This document shows positions 1 to 9,900 of a stretch of 64,000 nt of DNA, one piece after another. Each line of letters begins with the position of its first letter. Positions within the stretch are counted from its first letter, which is position 1. Origin of the DNA: Mytilus californianus (taxonomy: Eukaryota; Mollusca; Bivalvia; Mytilida; Mytilidae); assembly GCF_021869535.1 (NCBI RefSeq), contig NW_026262734.1, forward strand, positions 74,462,339 to 74,526,338, given 5' to 3'. The notes beneath the pieces are model-generated. The model did not search any database, was not told the origin of the DNA, and saw nothing but the letters and a program-made list of their open reading frames with translations. The position numbers were made by a program, and so were the translations under genes.

Positions 1-452
1 TTAATTATCCATTTTTAGATGGTGACGTTCCCTTGTCACCATCTAACGGTGTTTATATATCTCAACTTGTACGATTCGCTCGTGTATGTAACAATGTTTT
101 AGATTTTAACGAGAGAAATTTATGTATTACTGCAAAATTATTACACCAGGGTTTTCGATATCACAAACTAGTCAAAACATTTACTAAATTTTATCATCGG
201 TATAAGGACATCATTCGTAAATATAGCTCAACATGCAGACTTCTTATACGTACAGGTATTTCACATCCAATTTTTTATGGAAATATTCTTTATAAAGCAC
301 AAAAATGTCAGTATTCACCTCTGAAACTAACAAAACCTTTAAATAGACTTATTAAGAAGGGATATAGTTACGATACTGTTGTCAGGTCATTAAAGATTGC
401 ATATTTTGGCGTTAATATTGATTCACTTATAGGGTCTTTGCATCGGCACTAA
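1..452 (+). pseudogene. C-terminal end of a reverse-transcriptase retroelement ORF (5' part outside window)
   Basis: The frame is already open at base 3 and runs to a stop at 450-452, so the annotated ATG-like start is not a real start. The translation contains YPFLDGDVPLSPSNGVYISQ and LVRFARVCNNVLDFNERNL, then a basic, tyrosine-rich tail with HKLVKTFTKFYHRY. I recognise this as the region downstream of the RT palm in a retroelement ORF that is very common in bivalve genomes; the family assignment is from memory. No catalytic motif lies inside the window. A decayed second copy is on the minus strand at 51720-51960. It could be a live C-terminus, but only the last ~150 residues are visible. 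Confidence 0.6.
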
Positions 453-1092
453 ACACATTTATTTAAAAACCAGTTGTTGGCATGACACGGGTTATGTTCT
501 TCTCTTATATGTTATGATGGTATGATACTAAACCCCTAACGGGAAGGATTGTGCCTGATATTCATATGATGAAGACATAATCTTTCAATCAGTTTAATTG
601 AAGTCTGGAGCTGGCATGTCAGTTAACTGCTAGTAGTCTGTTGTTATTTATGTATTATTGTCATTTTGTTTATTTTCTTTGGACACATCTTCTGACATCA
701 GACTCGGACTTCTCTTGAACTGAATTTTAATGTGCGTATTGTTATGCGTTTACTTTTCTACATTGGCTAGAGGTATAGGGGGAGGGTTGAGATCTCATAA
801 ACATGTTTAACCCCGCCGCATTTTTGCGCCTGTCCCAAGTCAGGAGCCTCTAGCCTTTGTTAGTCTTGTATTATTTTTAATTTTAGTTTCGTGTGTACAA
901 TTTGGAGTTTAGTATGGCGTTCATTATCACTGAACTAGTATATATATTTGTTTAGGGGCCAGCTGAAGGACGCCTCCGGGTGCGGGAATTTCTCGCTGCA
1001 TTGAAGACCTGTTGGTGACCTTCTGCTGTTGTCTGTTCTATGGTCGGGTTGTTGTCTCTTTGACACATTCCCCATTTCCATTCTCAATTTTA
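453..1092 (+). mobile_element. 3' untranslated tail of the RT element
   Basis: The segment follows the RT-like stop codon directly and ends near an AT-rich tail at about 1090. Blocks of it recur in inverted orientation at 51220-51720 (the part around TTTGCGCCTGTCCCAAGTCA) and at 52555-52760 (the part around GGGGCCAGCTGAAGGACG and the terminal CCCCATTTCCATTCTCAAT). This supports a single element with a conserved 3' end. No further coding potential is seen. Confidence 0.6.
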
Positions 1093-2264
1093 TTTAGAAC
1101 ATGTATTTGGTTTCATAATTAGAAAATGTGGACATATCCTTCTGACGAAGTACTAGTAAAATCCTTGTTATGTAACAATTGTCTGTTTACTTTAATATTC
1201 TGATTAATAATGAATGAATTTACAATAAGATATCATTATCAGTAATTGAATATCCTGCTTTACCATAAAATAAGATCAAATTGGTGAATGACCCCCTCCT
1301 AAATTATTAAAATATATCTTGTTGCATTAACCGTAATATCTCAGGGTAAATTAGGTACATGTATCTTATAAAGAAACCGGTTTTAAACTTTTAACATCTG
1401 TATTAGGGGATGACCATTTGATTTTCGGAGGGGGGGGGGGGGGGGGGGTATTTTTAGAAAATGAATATCCTGTCCTAGTAAGAGCTGATAATTTAGCTGA
1501 TAATTTTGCCGACGGCAAGATGAAAAAGAAAAATCTGCATCACAAAATGCAGGAAATAATTGTGTACAAAAGTTAAATAAATTTTCGCGCAGCAGAAAAA
1601 AAAAGAAATAGAATGCGTAGCAACTTAAATCGTGATTGACAGTATAATATTCCCAGGTAGCAACAGATGACGATGAATATTCAATCCGAAAAAATCCTTC
1701 TGGCTTCCGTCAGAATATCAAATGGTCGTCTCCTTTTCAGCAACTGTATGTAGAAAAGGGTACGTTTTTATCAATTGTCACCTGGTGAGATTGTACAAGG
1801 TACAACTAGGATTACACATGGCTAAGGTGTTAATTGACTTCTTAATTTATCAGTGACCTAATATGAAGTGACCCCAGCTTATTTTTCTAATTTATTCTTC
1901 CCGCTAAGTAAACGACCTCAGCGGGAATCCAAGCATTTCTTCGTGACAATTAAAGGTACAAAGTCAGGCGGCATATTAGATCGTCTATTACTAAAATCTA
2001 CAACACAACAGTAGTCCTTTTAAAAATCTTTTAATGTGTCATTGTTAATAAAGTTGTGTCGTCAATATATATTTTGATTCAAATGATGCTCGTGTACATA
2101 TAAACGCAAACACTTAATCAGGTGATTGTTTTTCCAGGTCTGCATGGTCACTGCTTACATCAACCGTAAGCCCCCAGTCGATGAATTCTCGGGAATTATC
2201 GCGTGATTTCACAGTTTGGCTAATTAGGTTAGACATGCGCAGTTAAATGTGAAACTGGTGTATT
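1093..2264. other. Intergenic, no gene seen
   Basis: AT-rich sequence with only short open frames. Apart from the poly-G tract I see no coding exon, RNA gene or recognisable element. The duplicated block shared with the right side of the window begins near the end of this stretch. Confidence 0.5.
1430..1448. repeat. Poly-G tract (19 G)
   Basis: An uninterrupted run of G follows TTTTCGGA. It is a low-complexity tract prone to length error, and a possible G-quadruplex former by composition only. Confidence 0.9.
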
Positions 2265-2376
2265 ATGTTTTGAGAAACGCCTTTACGATAAATGGCATCC
2301 AAGATAAGGGAAACATGATTTCAAAGCTATTTTTACTATGAATGCTGTAGTGTATCAACATTCTTTATATAAATAA

Positions 2377-2909
2377 GTCTAAATCGAAAACAAACGTTCA
2401 AACCTATGATTGCGTTGGATAAAAACCGCAATTTTTATACGTGTGCATGCAAAACAAATTTCTTGGTAGAGGGGTCTAAATACAGCACAAACAACATTTT
2501 CCAAAAGACCAAAAAAAGTGAAAAGTATATTTAAACAAAACGCACTTGACTAACAGGTCGAACAACGGATGTTCTTTTAAAACCCTGCTGACTGCCGTTG
2601 GCGATTGCCAAATAAACGGATCACAAGATGTAACAAAATGAATCTTTATTATTAATTAAATACCAAACAGAAAACAATAAACTTGCGGAAAAGATGGTAT
2701 ACCACAAACATGAGGTGCAAAAATTTGTACACCATATCCGGATTTCGACAATTAATGTCTCTTCAGTGATGTTAGGGATCGAAACGGTATTTGGAAGGCC
2801 ATATAATTAATCTCAATTTAGGATGGACTCTTGAATTTTGAAGAGTCGAAATAGGATGAACGGATCATATAAACCCGAAGGCAAATATAATACAAGCCCA
2901 AACGAAAAA
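2377..2909 (-). mobile_element. Solitary HHrep monomer (hammerhead retrozyme-like element)
   Basis: One full-length unit of the repeat that forms arrays at 9.5, 24.6 and 35.4 kb, inserted into the left copy of the segmental duplication. The right copy at about 56195-56210 reads through without it, giving an empty site. The 10-bp string ATATAAATAA flanks it at 2367-2376 and 2910-2919 and may be a target-site duplication, although the context is AT-rich and the exact edge is ambiguous. The hammerhead lies at 2729-2772. In sense orientation (minus strand) the monomer ends with GATTTAGACTTA followed by TA-rich DNA, the same edge as other HHrep insertions. No protein is proposed. Confidence 0.8.
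2729..2772 (-). ncRNA. Hammerhead ribozyme, type I, short stem III (reference copy)
   Basis: Reading the minus strand 5' to 3': ACATCA (stem I, 5' side), CTGAAGA (core C3 to A9; position 7 may be any base), GACA-TTAAT-TGTC (stem II, 4 bp with a 5-nt loop), GAA (G12-A14), ATCCGGAT (self-complementary stem III beginning with A15.1 and ending with U16.1), A17, then TGGTGT (stem I, 3' side). ACATCA and TGGTGT pair over 6 bp with one G-U. Predicted cleavage is after AUA, between 2735 and 2734. Stem III has no loop in a monomer, so the active form should be a dimer pairing two AUCCGGAU segments, as described for small Penelope-associated hammerheads. Confidence 0.85.
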
Positions 2910-3484
2910 ATATAAATAAATATATATATATATCCTTCCCCCACTTACTATATAGCTGCATTTTGTAACATTTTATAACCAAAATATTGACTATTTCTTT
3001 CATTTTATTTTTAATGTCAAAATTCATAACATGATGTGTGTAATAACAATGAAAGTAAAACCCAAAGTTTTATTTTTTTCTTTAATTTTTTTTTTTAGAA
3101 TAGCTTATCAAAGAGAGTGAAAATTCCTAATGATTGAAATATTGCAGTTAACTCCATATTAAGAACTCAAAATATAATTCATTATATTTTATAAAAGGTA
3201 GAGCAATTTAACAAAGTTAATTTATAACTGTTAAAACAACAACACTGGTATTACCTTCTTTTGTTTATTTAATCATTTCAGATAAATTCGTACTTCGCCC
3301 TAGTACAATTTCTTCTCGCCTCTATACGTTTTTACTTATCGTTTTATATGAACTATGTATTATTGTAATGTTGTCATGGGCCGCGTGCAAGGGTGCTGCT
3401 ATTTAATTGGAAATAAAACATAGCTTTAAAATACAACCTAGCATAATCGTTATCTGCCTGCAATCAAAATACTGGAATCGCTAT

Positions 3485-5390
3485 GACAAATTCATGTCAT
3501 ATAATACTTTATTGAAAACATTTTACGCCCATACGGGCCAATGGTTTACAAACATACATGTATATATAACAAACAATGAACATAAACAATACATATAAAT
3601 CTTACAATTATGATGTTTTGTGTGTGTGTGTGTTTTTGTATCTCTATATATATATGTAATTACACAGTTTGAAATATTTTTAAGGACTCCCTGTCCTTAG
3701 TGTCATTTTTTAAAACGGAGCCTAATTTGTTGGTATCCTGTTTTGTTTCAGGATTAAGAATTTGTTTTAATTTATCCATATTGTTTGAGCTTATATTAGA
3801 TTGATTTTCAATAAAAAGTTCTTTTTTTAATTGTTCATTAATTTTACATTTAAAAAAAATGGAATTCGTCATCTAAACACCATAATGTGTACAAATTCTT
3901 AAATATCTAGGATATTTTCTGTATCTACCAGTTTCTATTAATAAACTGTGGTCGCTAATTCGAAATTTACAAATTAATTGTCTATGTTCAAAGTTTTGGG
4001 AAAGTAGGTATGTTTCAAAGCGATAACCTTTTTTATTTTTTTTTTAAGTTGGAGTTTACCTTTTTCTTGTAAATGTGATATTGTATTAAGAGTTTTCCAA
4101 ATTTCGTTTGTATATTAACTTATTATTTTTCTTTTATTATTATTATCCGTCTTTTGATTATCAATTACTAAATCAGTTTGATTTCTTACATAATCAACAT
4201 AAGAATACCATGAATAAATGCCAGAGTTATGTAGAGATTTGTCTAAATCAAGTGTTACACTTAGTAGGGGCTACACTGTTTCTTCCCTTAAAAGTATATC
4301 ATGAAAAAGAAGAGTTTGTCTTTTATGAAGCAATCAATGGGATAGCTGCCCAATTCTGATCGAACAGCGATATTACATGAGCATTTTTTTACTCCTAAAG
4401 TTAGCTTATCAAACTTATTTAATACTTTATCAGGGGGACTTTTGTCAATGAAATTAAGAGCGTCCACTTTTTTATTGTTTTTATCTCCTCTAATTGAAGC
4501 TTTATAAAAGGATAAGTATGTTATCCATATACCATATTTCACTGTTGTAAGTTAATATTGGTCTAACTAGTGAATTAAATAAATGATTTGATAAAGTCAA
4601 AGGTGTTTGATAAATTGAATTACAATATGTTTTTATAGAATTCATGACTTTCATAGATTTTTTGGCTGATTCTTGTGCAGAATGAATAAGATTTCCATTC
4701 TGACTAATGATATTACCAAGAAATTTAAACTTTTGCATTTACTCTAATTTCTCACCATTATAATCAAAAGAATGGTTAAGATGTTTCCTATTATTACTTG
4801 TACTTAAAATCATAGTTTTAGTTTTTTACAATTTACTGTTATCTGCCATCTATCACAGTATTGGGATAAAGGGTTTAAACTTGACTGAAGACCCTCTTTA
4901 GTGTCAGACATTATCAATATATCATCTGCAAACAAGAGGCTTCCAGTATTTGTGTGCACTATTTTCAAGGGAACACATTCATTTTGTTTTAAAAATTTCA
5001 GGAAGATCATTAAGAAAAATATCGAACAAGGGGACTTAAAAAGGTGGGACTTAAAGAGTCCCCTTGTTTTACCCCTCTAGTTACTTCAAACCAGTTAATG
5101 AGTTTATCGTTCATTTTAATTGAAGATTTTGTAGTGGAATATATATTTTTAATTACTCGATACATTTTACTGCCAATACCTTGAGATACTATTTTATATA
5201 ATAAAGCAGTTCTCCAAATAGAGTCAAATGCTTTGCGTAAGTCAACAAAGCATAGTGTTTTCTTTTTTGCATTTAAATATTTATCAATTAAAGTCTTAAA
5301 TATAAATAGACTATATGTTCTTCTTATGTTAGGAAGAAATCCAAATTGTTCCTTACTAAATTTGTTTTCCATATATGTTGTGTTGGCTAG
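3485..5390 (-). pseudogene. Degenerate LINE (non-LTR retrotransposon), RT domain to 3' end
   Basis: The minus-strand frames follow the order of a LINE polymerase. 5372-5010: SKEQFGFLPNIRRT, CFVDLRKAFDSIW (motif A) and TRGVKQGDSLSP (motif B). 5010-4810: LLFADDILIMSD (motif C). 4738-4502: FKFLGNIISQNG and a thumb-like region. 4542-3660: C-terminal region with LLIETGRYRKYPRYLRICTH, a degraded cysteine/histidine tail motif. Several frameshifts and stops break it. The 3' tail appears to end near 3485 (AATACTTTATTGAAAAC on the plus strand). The 5' end is truncated just upstream of the RT fingers and no endonuclease is visible. It is absent from the right copy of the duplication, so it inserted later or was lost there. 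The clade cannot be decided by eye. Confidence 0.8.
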
Positions 5391-6170
5391 AAACTTAGGG
5401 TGTGGAAATATACTAAGGCAAATGCGTATTCCAGAGAAAGTTTATTAATCTTTATTATATCCAGTGAACACAGTAAACACAGTGATATATTCTAATAAAG
5501 TTCAATACATCATAACGTTCCATATTTAATTCCTCGATACGAATACGTTCCATACAAATACGTCATACTCTAAATACGGTAAATACGATTTACTGAAAAG
5601 AAAACAGAAAAATACTGTCATTCGCTTGATTAATAAAAGTTCAAAACATGCAAAATACATGTTATCCAGAGAACAATAAACAAATGTATAAATACCAAAA
5701 ATTGTAAACATCTTGTTTTACCCAGTGAAAATACATAAAAACAATATTAACCACAAATCAATGAAACATCATTGACACAAAAATCTAATTATCGATTCGC
5801 ACTTTACAACCCGTGAAATATCTATTTATAGAAATACAACATGCGTCTGAGAGGACTTTGACAATTATATTCACTGAATAAAGTTCTTAAATTATACAAT
5901 ACAACTCAGACAAGTTACGGAAGGTTTATACAATAATTTCAATACAAAAAACTCACCAAATTAGAAATATTTCCACAAAATTTCGACACAGATTTTGTCA
6001 AGTTATTGGCGTCATTTTCATTCGGAACTCTCTAATAATCACTGTACATGAATAGTGAATCGACAAAAAATATGTTTATGAAATTGACATTACATATGTA
6101 ATTATTCTGTTATTCAAAACTGAACTAAATATTTTTGGCAATTCCATTTATAAGAGATATTCATATAAAC
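5391..6170. other. AT-rich spacer, nothing recognised
   Basis: Only short frames in both strands. There is no clear repeat structure and no exon-like segment with splice signals that I can support. Confidence 0.4.
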
Positions 6171-6234
6171 GATGTTGCTAAAATCGTTTAATATAACGAA
6201 AGGAGTGGGTTCGGTGAGGCCCCAATATTGGCCT

Positions 6235-6600
6235 TGATTGTAGATACACTGTCAAGTAAAGTATTAACTTTTCGAGCTGCAATCGACGAGGACAGTCTAC
6301 ACTGTCGCTTTCTTTGCTAACGCTGGTGAGACTTGAATTTCAACCTATATATAGTTTTATTATGTGTAGTAAGCCGGATGTTACTTTTGAATAGTTTTTT
6401 TTGTATTTGGAGGTTTTAGCCAGAGATAATTTGTGCCATGAGGTCCTAAGCTGGAGGCACGTGTTGTTGAAATTTATTATATGTCATAGTTGTGTGTTTG
6501 CCTTTGCCTTTGACTCTTGATTGTTATTTTCAATTTTAATTAGAAATTTAGGGCCGAGGTATTCTCGATTTCTTTTTTTTTCTATAAAATGTGGGCAAGT
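6235..6600. repeat. Left copy of duplication, block shared with 57570-57735 and 58625-58800
   Basis: Shared strings include TTTTCGAGCTGCAAT, GAGACTTGAATTTCAACCT, GGAGGTTTTAGCC, GCACGTGTTGTTGAAATTTA and CATAGTTGTGTG. The right copy is split by an ~0.9-kb repeat insertion (57735-58615). The left copy has a left-only insertion directly after this block (6605-6855). Confidence 0.65.
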
Positions 6601-6604
6601 GGCT

Positions 6605-6855
6605 GCCAAATCAAAACAAATCAAATCAAAAGCTTTATTTAAAGTCGGCATGTCACAAAACAATAACATAAGCTCTGAGCTTTTATAACCGACAAATACA
6701 TACATTTACACAATAAACATACACAATACTGATATTGAAACATAAATGACATAAAACATATATTTCATGCACAGTTAGGCAAGGCTGAACTAATTTAAAT
6801 ACTACACATTATATGCATGCATGAGCACTAAAGCTAAACGTAGCATTAAAGCCTG
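6605..6855 (-). mobile_element. Probable LINE 3'-end fragment inserted upstream of exon 1
   Basis: The right copy of the duplication joins GTGGCCGCC directly to TAATCGAAGTTAATTTTATC, whereas the left copy has about 250 extra bases here. On the minus strand the insert ends in AAATAAAGCTTTTGATTTGA followed by TTTGTTTTGATTT, resembling a LINE 3' tail. No protein motif is preserved. Confidence 0.4.
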
Positions 6856-6960
6856 ATCGAAGTTAATTTTATCTGAAATTACTACATGTATGACGAAGGG
6901 TTTTTGTCATTTGTGCAATTAATCGAATTTTGTGTAACATAATAATGTTTTTTTTCTCAG

Positions 6961-6996
6961 GTGTTCAGAGTTTCCAATATGGGATTGTCGGCAAAA
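6961..6996 (+). CDS. Galactosyltransferase exon 1 with start codon (MGLSAK)
   Basis: A pyrimidine-rich acceptor ending TTTTTTCTCAG precedes 6961, and a consensus donor GTAAGT follows 6996. The ATG at 6979 gives six codons in phase 0, joining exon 2 (AAG ATT GCT) without a break. The acceptor implies a noncoding exon further upstream, which I could not locate. The same exon with the same acceptor is kept in the duplicated copy at 58866-58901 (ATG AGA TTG TCG GCA AAA), which supports this start. Confidence 0.75.
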
Positions 6997-9900
6997 GTAA
7001 GTATGAATACAATTAAATAGTCTACAGAATATTGAATTTCTAATGATCTTATTGTAGACTGCTAAAACGTTTTTCACGGAGACAGGGATCTCCATGACCT
7101 GTTTTATGATAGCGCACCGCCATTGTTAAATAACTGCATGCGCTATAATTGAAAGGTGGTGTCAAAATTTAATTTCGTTTCGCTAGCCGCCGCCATTTTT
7201 GTTAGCAGTTATAATCAAACCAGGTTTAATCCACCATTTTCTACATAAGGAAATGCCTGTACCAAGTCAGGAATATGACAGTTGTTTTCCATTCGTTTGA
7301 TGTCTTTTTGAGCTTTTGATTTTGCCATTTGATAAGGGACTTTCCGTTTTGAATTTTCCTTGGAGTTTGGTATTTTTCGTTATTTTACTTTTTGCATGTA
7401 ATTGCGCAACCCTTATTGTATTATAATCCAAAGGGTCCTCCTGATTACAATTTCAAAGCCCTGAGGGATATCCGGCTAATTATCGCTAATCACTTGTACA
7501 GGTAGATCGACACACTTGACATTAGAATATTGCAAAGTGCTCTCGTCCAATGAAAGTGTAGAATTTGGTGTTCCTTAATTGTGAATAATGAATGTAAATC
7601 ATGTTCTTAGTAAGGGATTATCCTTTTGTTTAGGCCTATTTACAGTTCAAAACAAAGAATTTCTTTTAAATGAGTTACAACTGCCTGAAGCACATTTTTA
7701 AGGATTATTGATCGAAAGTTGAATTTTGAAACAAACAAAAATGATCAGAATCAGTTTGAAGTTTACTTGTGCAGTACAATTGATACCGTTTGTGTTATTA
7801 TGTGAATATTTAGAACTTTCAAAGTACCAAAAAAAAAATAATATCAAAAACAAAAACAAAAACAAAAACAAAAACAAAAACTTTTAAAAATAAAACTTAA
7901 AAATATAAACTAAATCTTTAGCTACATGTATTACGCTTATCAAAACTCAGATTACTGTATTCGCAGTTAGTAAGAATAGTCATTTCCGAAATACCGGTAC
8001 ATACGTTTGGATTTCATATAAAAAGCAATTTCTTTCAACATTTAAATTTTAATTAAGTAGTATTTAATGTAAAGAGCTGGAATGAAATTGGCTGTGGAAT
8101 ACAATTTAGTCGTAACTCTGATTTTGAATTTATTAAATTGAACTGTAAATAAACAAAAAGATAATTTCTCACTAAAATATTACATATTTTACACTCATAC
8201 TCACAATTAGGAAACTTATGCAATTTCTACAATTTCATTGTAACGTTGTGTCATCTAATGTCTAAACACAATTTATTAAAATTTCCCAAATCAAAAGTAA
8301 GTCCTTACATCACTAAGACCAATACATGAATGAAATGCCTAAAAGGGAAGTCATCCATTAATTATAACCTAAACATTGCACTGACAATGAAACAAATTCT
8401 TGAATAAAACCAATTTAGAGTTGAGCCTTGAGCACTTTACAATATTCTAAGTTTGTAAGAGAATGATAATCCCTTTCATCATGATAAGTACTCGCTAACG
8501 CTCGTACTTAATCACGAAGAAAGGGATTATCATTCTCTTACATATACGGAGAACACTTGGTCATGATAGACGTTTCATTGCTTTATTTAATTGTAAACGT
8601 TTCAGCAAATGATAATGAAAATTTAGGTAAAAAAAAATGAATTTGAAATCCAATTACGAAGAAAAAAGTTGAAGTCGAACACGTGCTTTTATTGACTTCG
8701 GCAATCAGCTCCCCCATTTTTTTAACGATTTCAAAATAAGACGTAAAAACAGAACATAATTTCATGCCTATAATAACACGAGTACAACAGTTATCCATAA
8801 TATTGAATCTCCGGGAGAACTTGTGAACAAGACAACCTGACAAATGAAAAACATAACAAAAAACATCTATCATAAACTTCTGTAAAATTTGTCAGTTAAA
8901 ACATTTTCCCGATGTTTAACAGAGTATAATTGGTTGTACATTATTATGTTTAATGTATCATAATATAATAAAACTTTATTCAAAAGTAATATAGCTCTTG
9001 GAATATACATTTTTACATTAAATTTTAAATGCATCAGTGTAATATTAATAGCAATAATTATACAAAATACACATATGGCGGAGAATGACAAATTCATATG
9101 ATAAATGAGGAATACAACTACATATTACGGATTTTTTTAGATATTGAACAACAATTTACCTAAATTATAAAGTTCTTTCACATTGTGAACTGTTACCAAC
9201 TGAACAAGTTTAAAAGTGGATGGTTTTTGCCAATAATATATCTTAATATAATTGTTTTCTTTCATCACTATACCAATTACATTCTAAAATAATATGGTAT
9301 TCATCTTCAACAATATTGTTATTGCACATAGTACATAACCTATTTTCTCTATCTACATTGTAATATCTGCCTGTCTCTATATTGACAGAGTTACGATATT
9401 TACATATAAAAGGTTTATATATTTGATTAACAGGTCTATCTAAATAAAATTGCAATGTATCTGTGTCATATATATATATAATATACTTTTCACTTTTTTG
9501 GTCTTTTGGAAAATGTTGTTTGTGCTGTATTTAGACCCCTCTACCAAGAAATTTGTTTTACATGTACACGTATAAAAATTGCGGTTTTTATCCAACGCAA
9601 TCAAAGGTTTGAACGTTGTTTTCAATTTAGACTTGTTTATATTTTTTCGTTTGGGCTTGTATTATATTTTCCTTCGGGTTTATATGATCCGTTCATCCTA
9701 TTTCGACTCTTTAAAATTCAAGAGTCTATCCTAAATTGAGGTAAATTATATGGCCTTCCAAATACCGTTTCGATCCCTAACATCACTGAAGAGACATTAA
9801 TTGTCGAAATCCGGATATGGTGTACAAATATTTGCACCTCATGTTTGCGGTATACCATCTTCTCCGAAAGTTTATTGTTTTCTCTATGGTATTAAATTAA

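Larger units (their letters stand above)
2265..3400. repeat. Left copy of segmental duplication, proximal block (partner 55073-57490)
   Basis: The left copy begins at a shared GAGAAACGCCTTTACGAT, continues through TTTTTACTATGAATG and CTTCCCCCACTTACT, and reaches the shared ATGAACTATGTA and GGGTGCTGC blocks near 3350-3400. The right copy has the same order of blocks. Left-only insertion: one HHrep monomer. Right-only insertion: about 1 kb at 55128-56150. With the exon 1 and exon 2 duplicates, this forms one discontinuous duplication of the 5' part of the galactosyltransferase locus. Confidence 0.75.
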
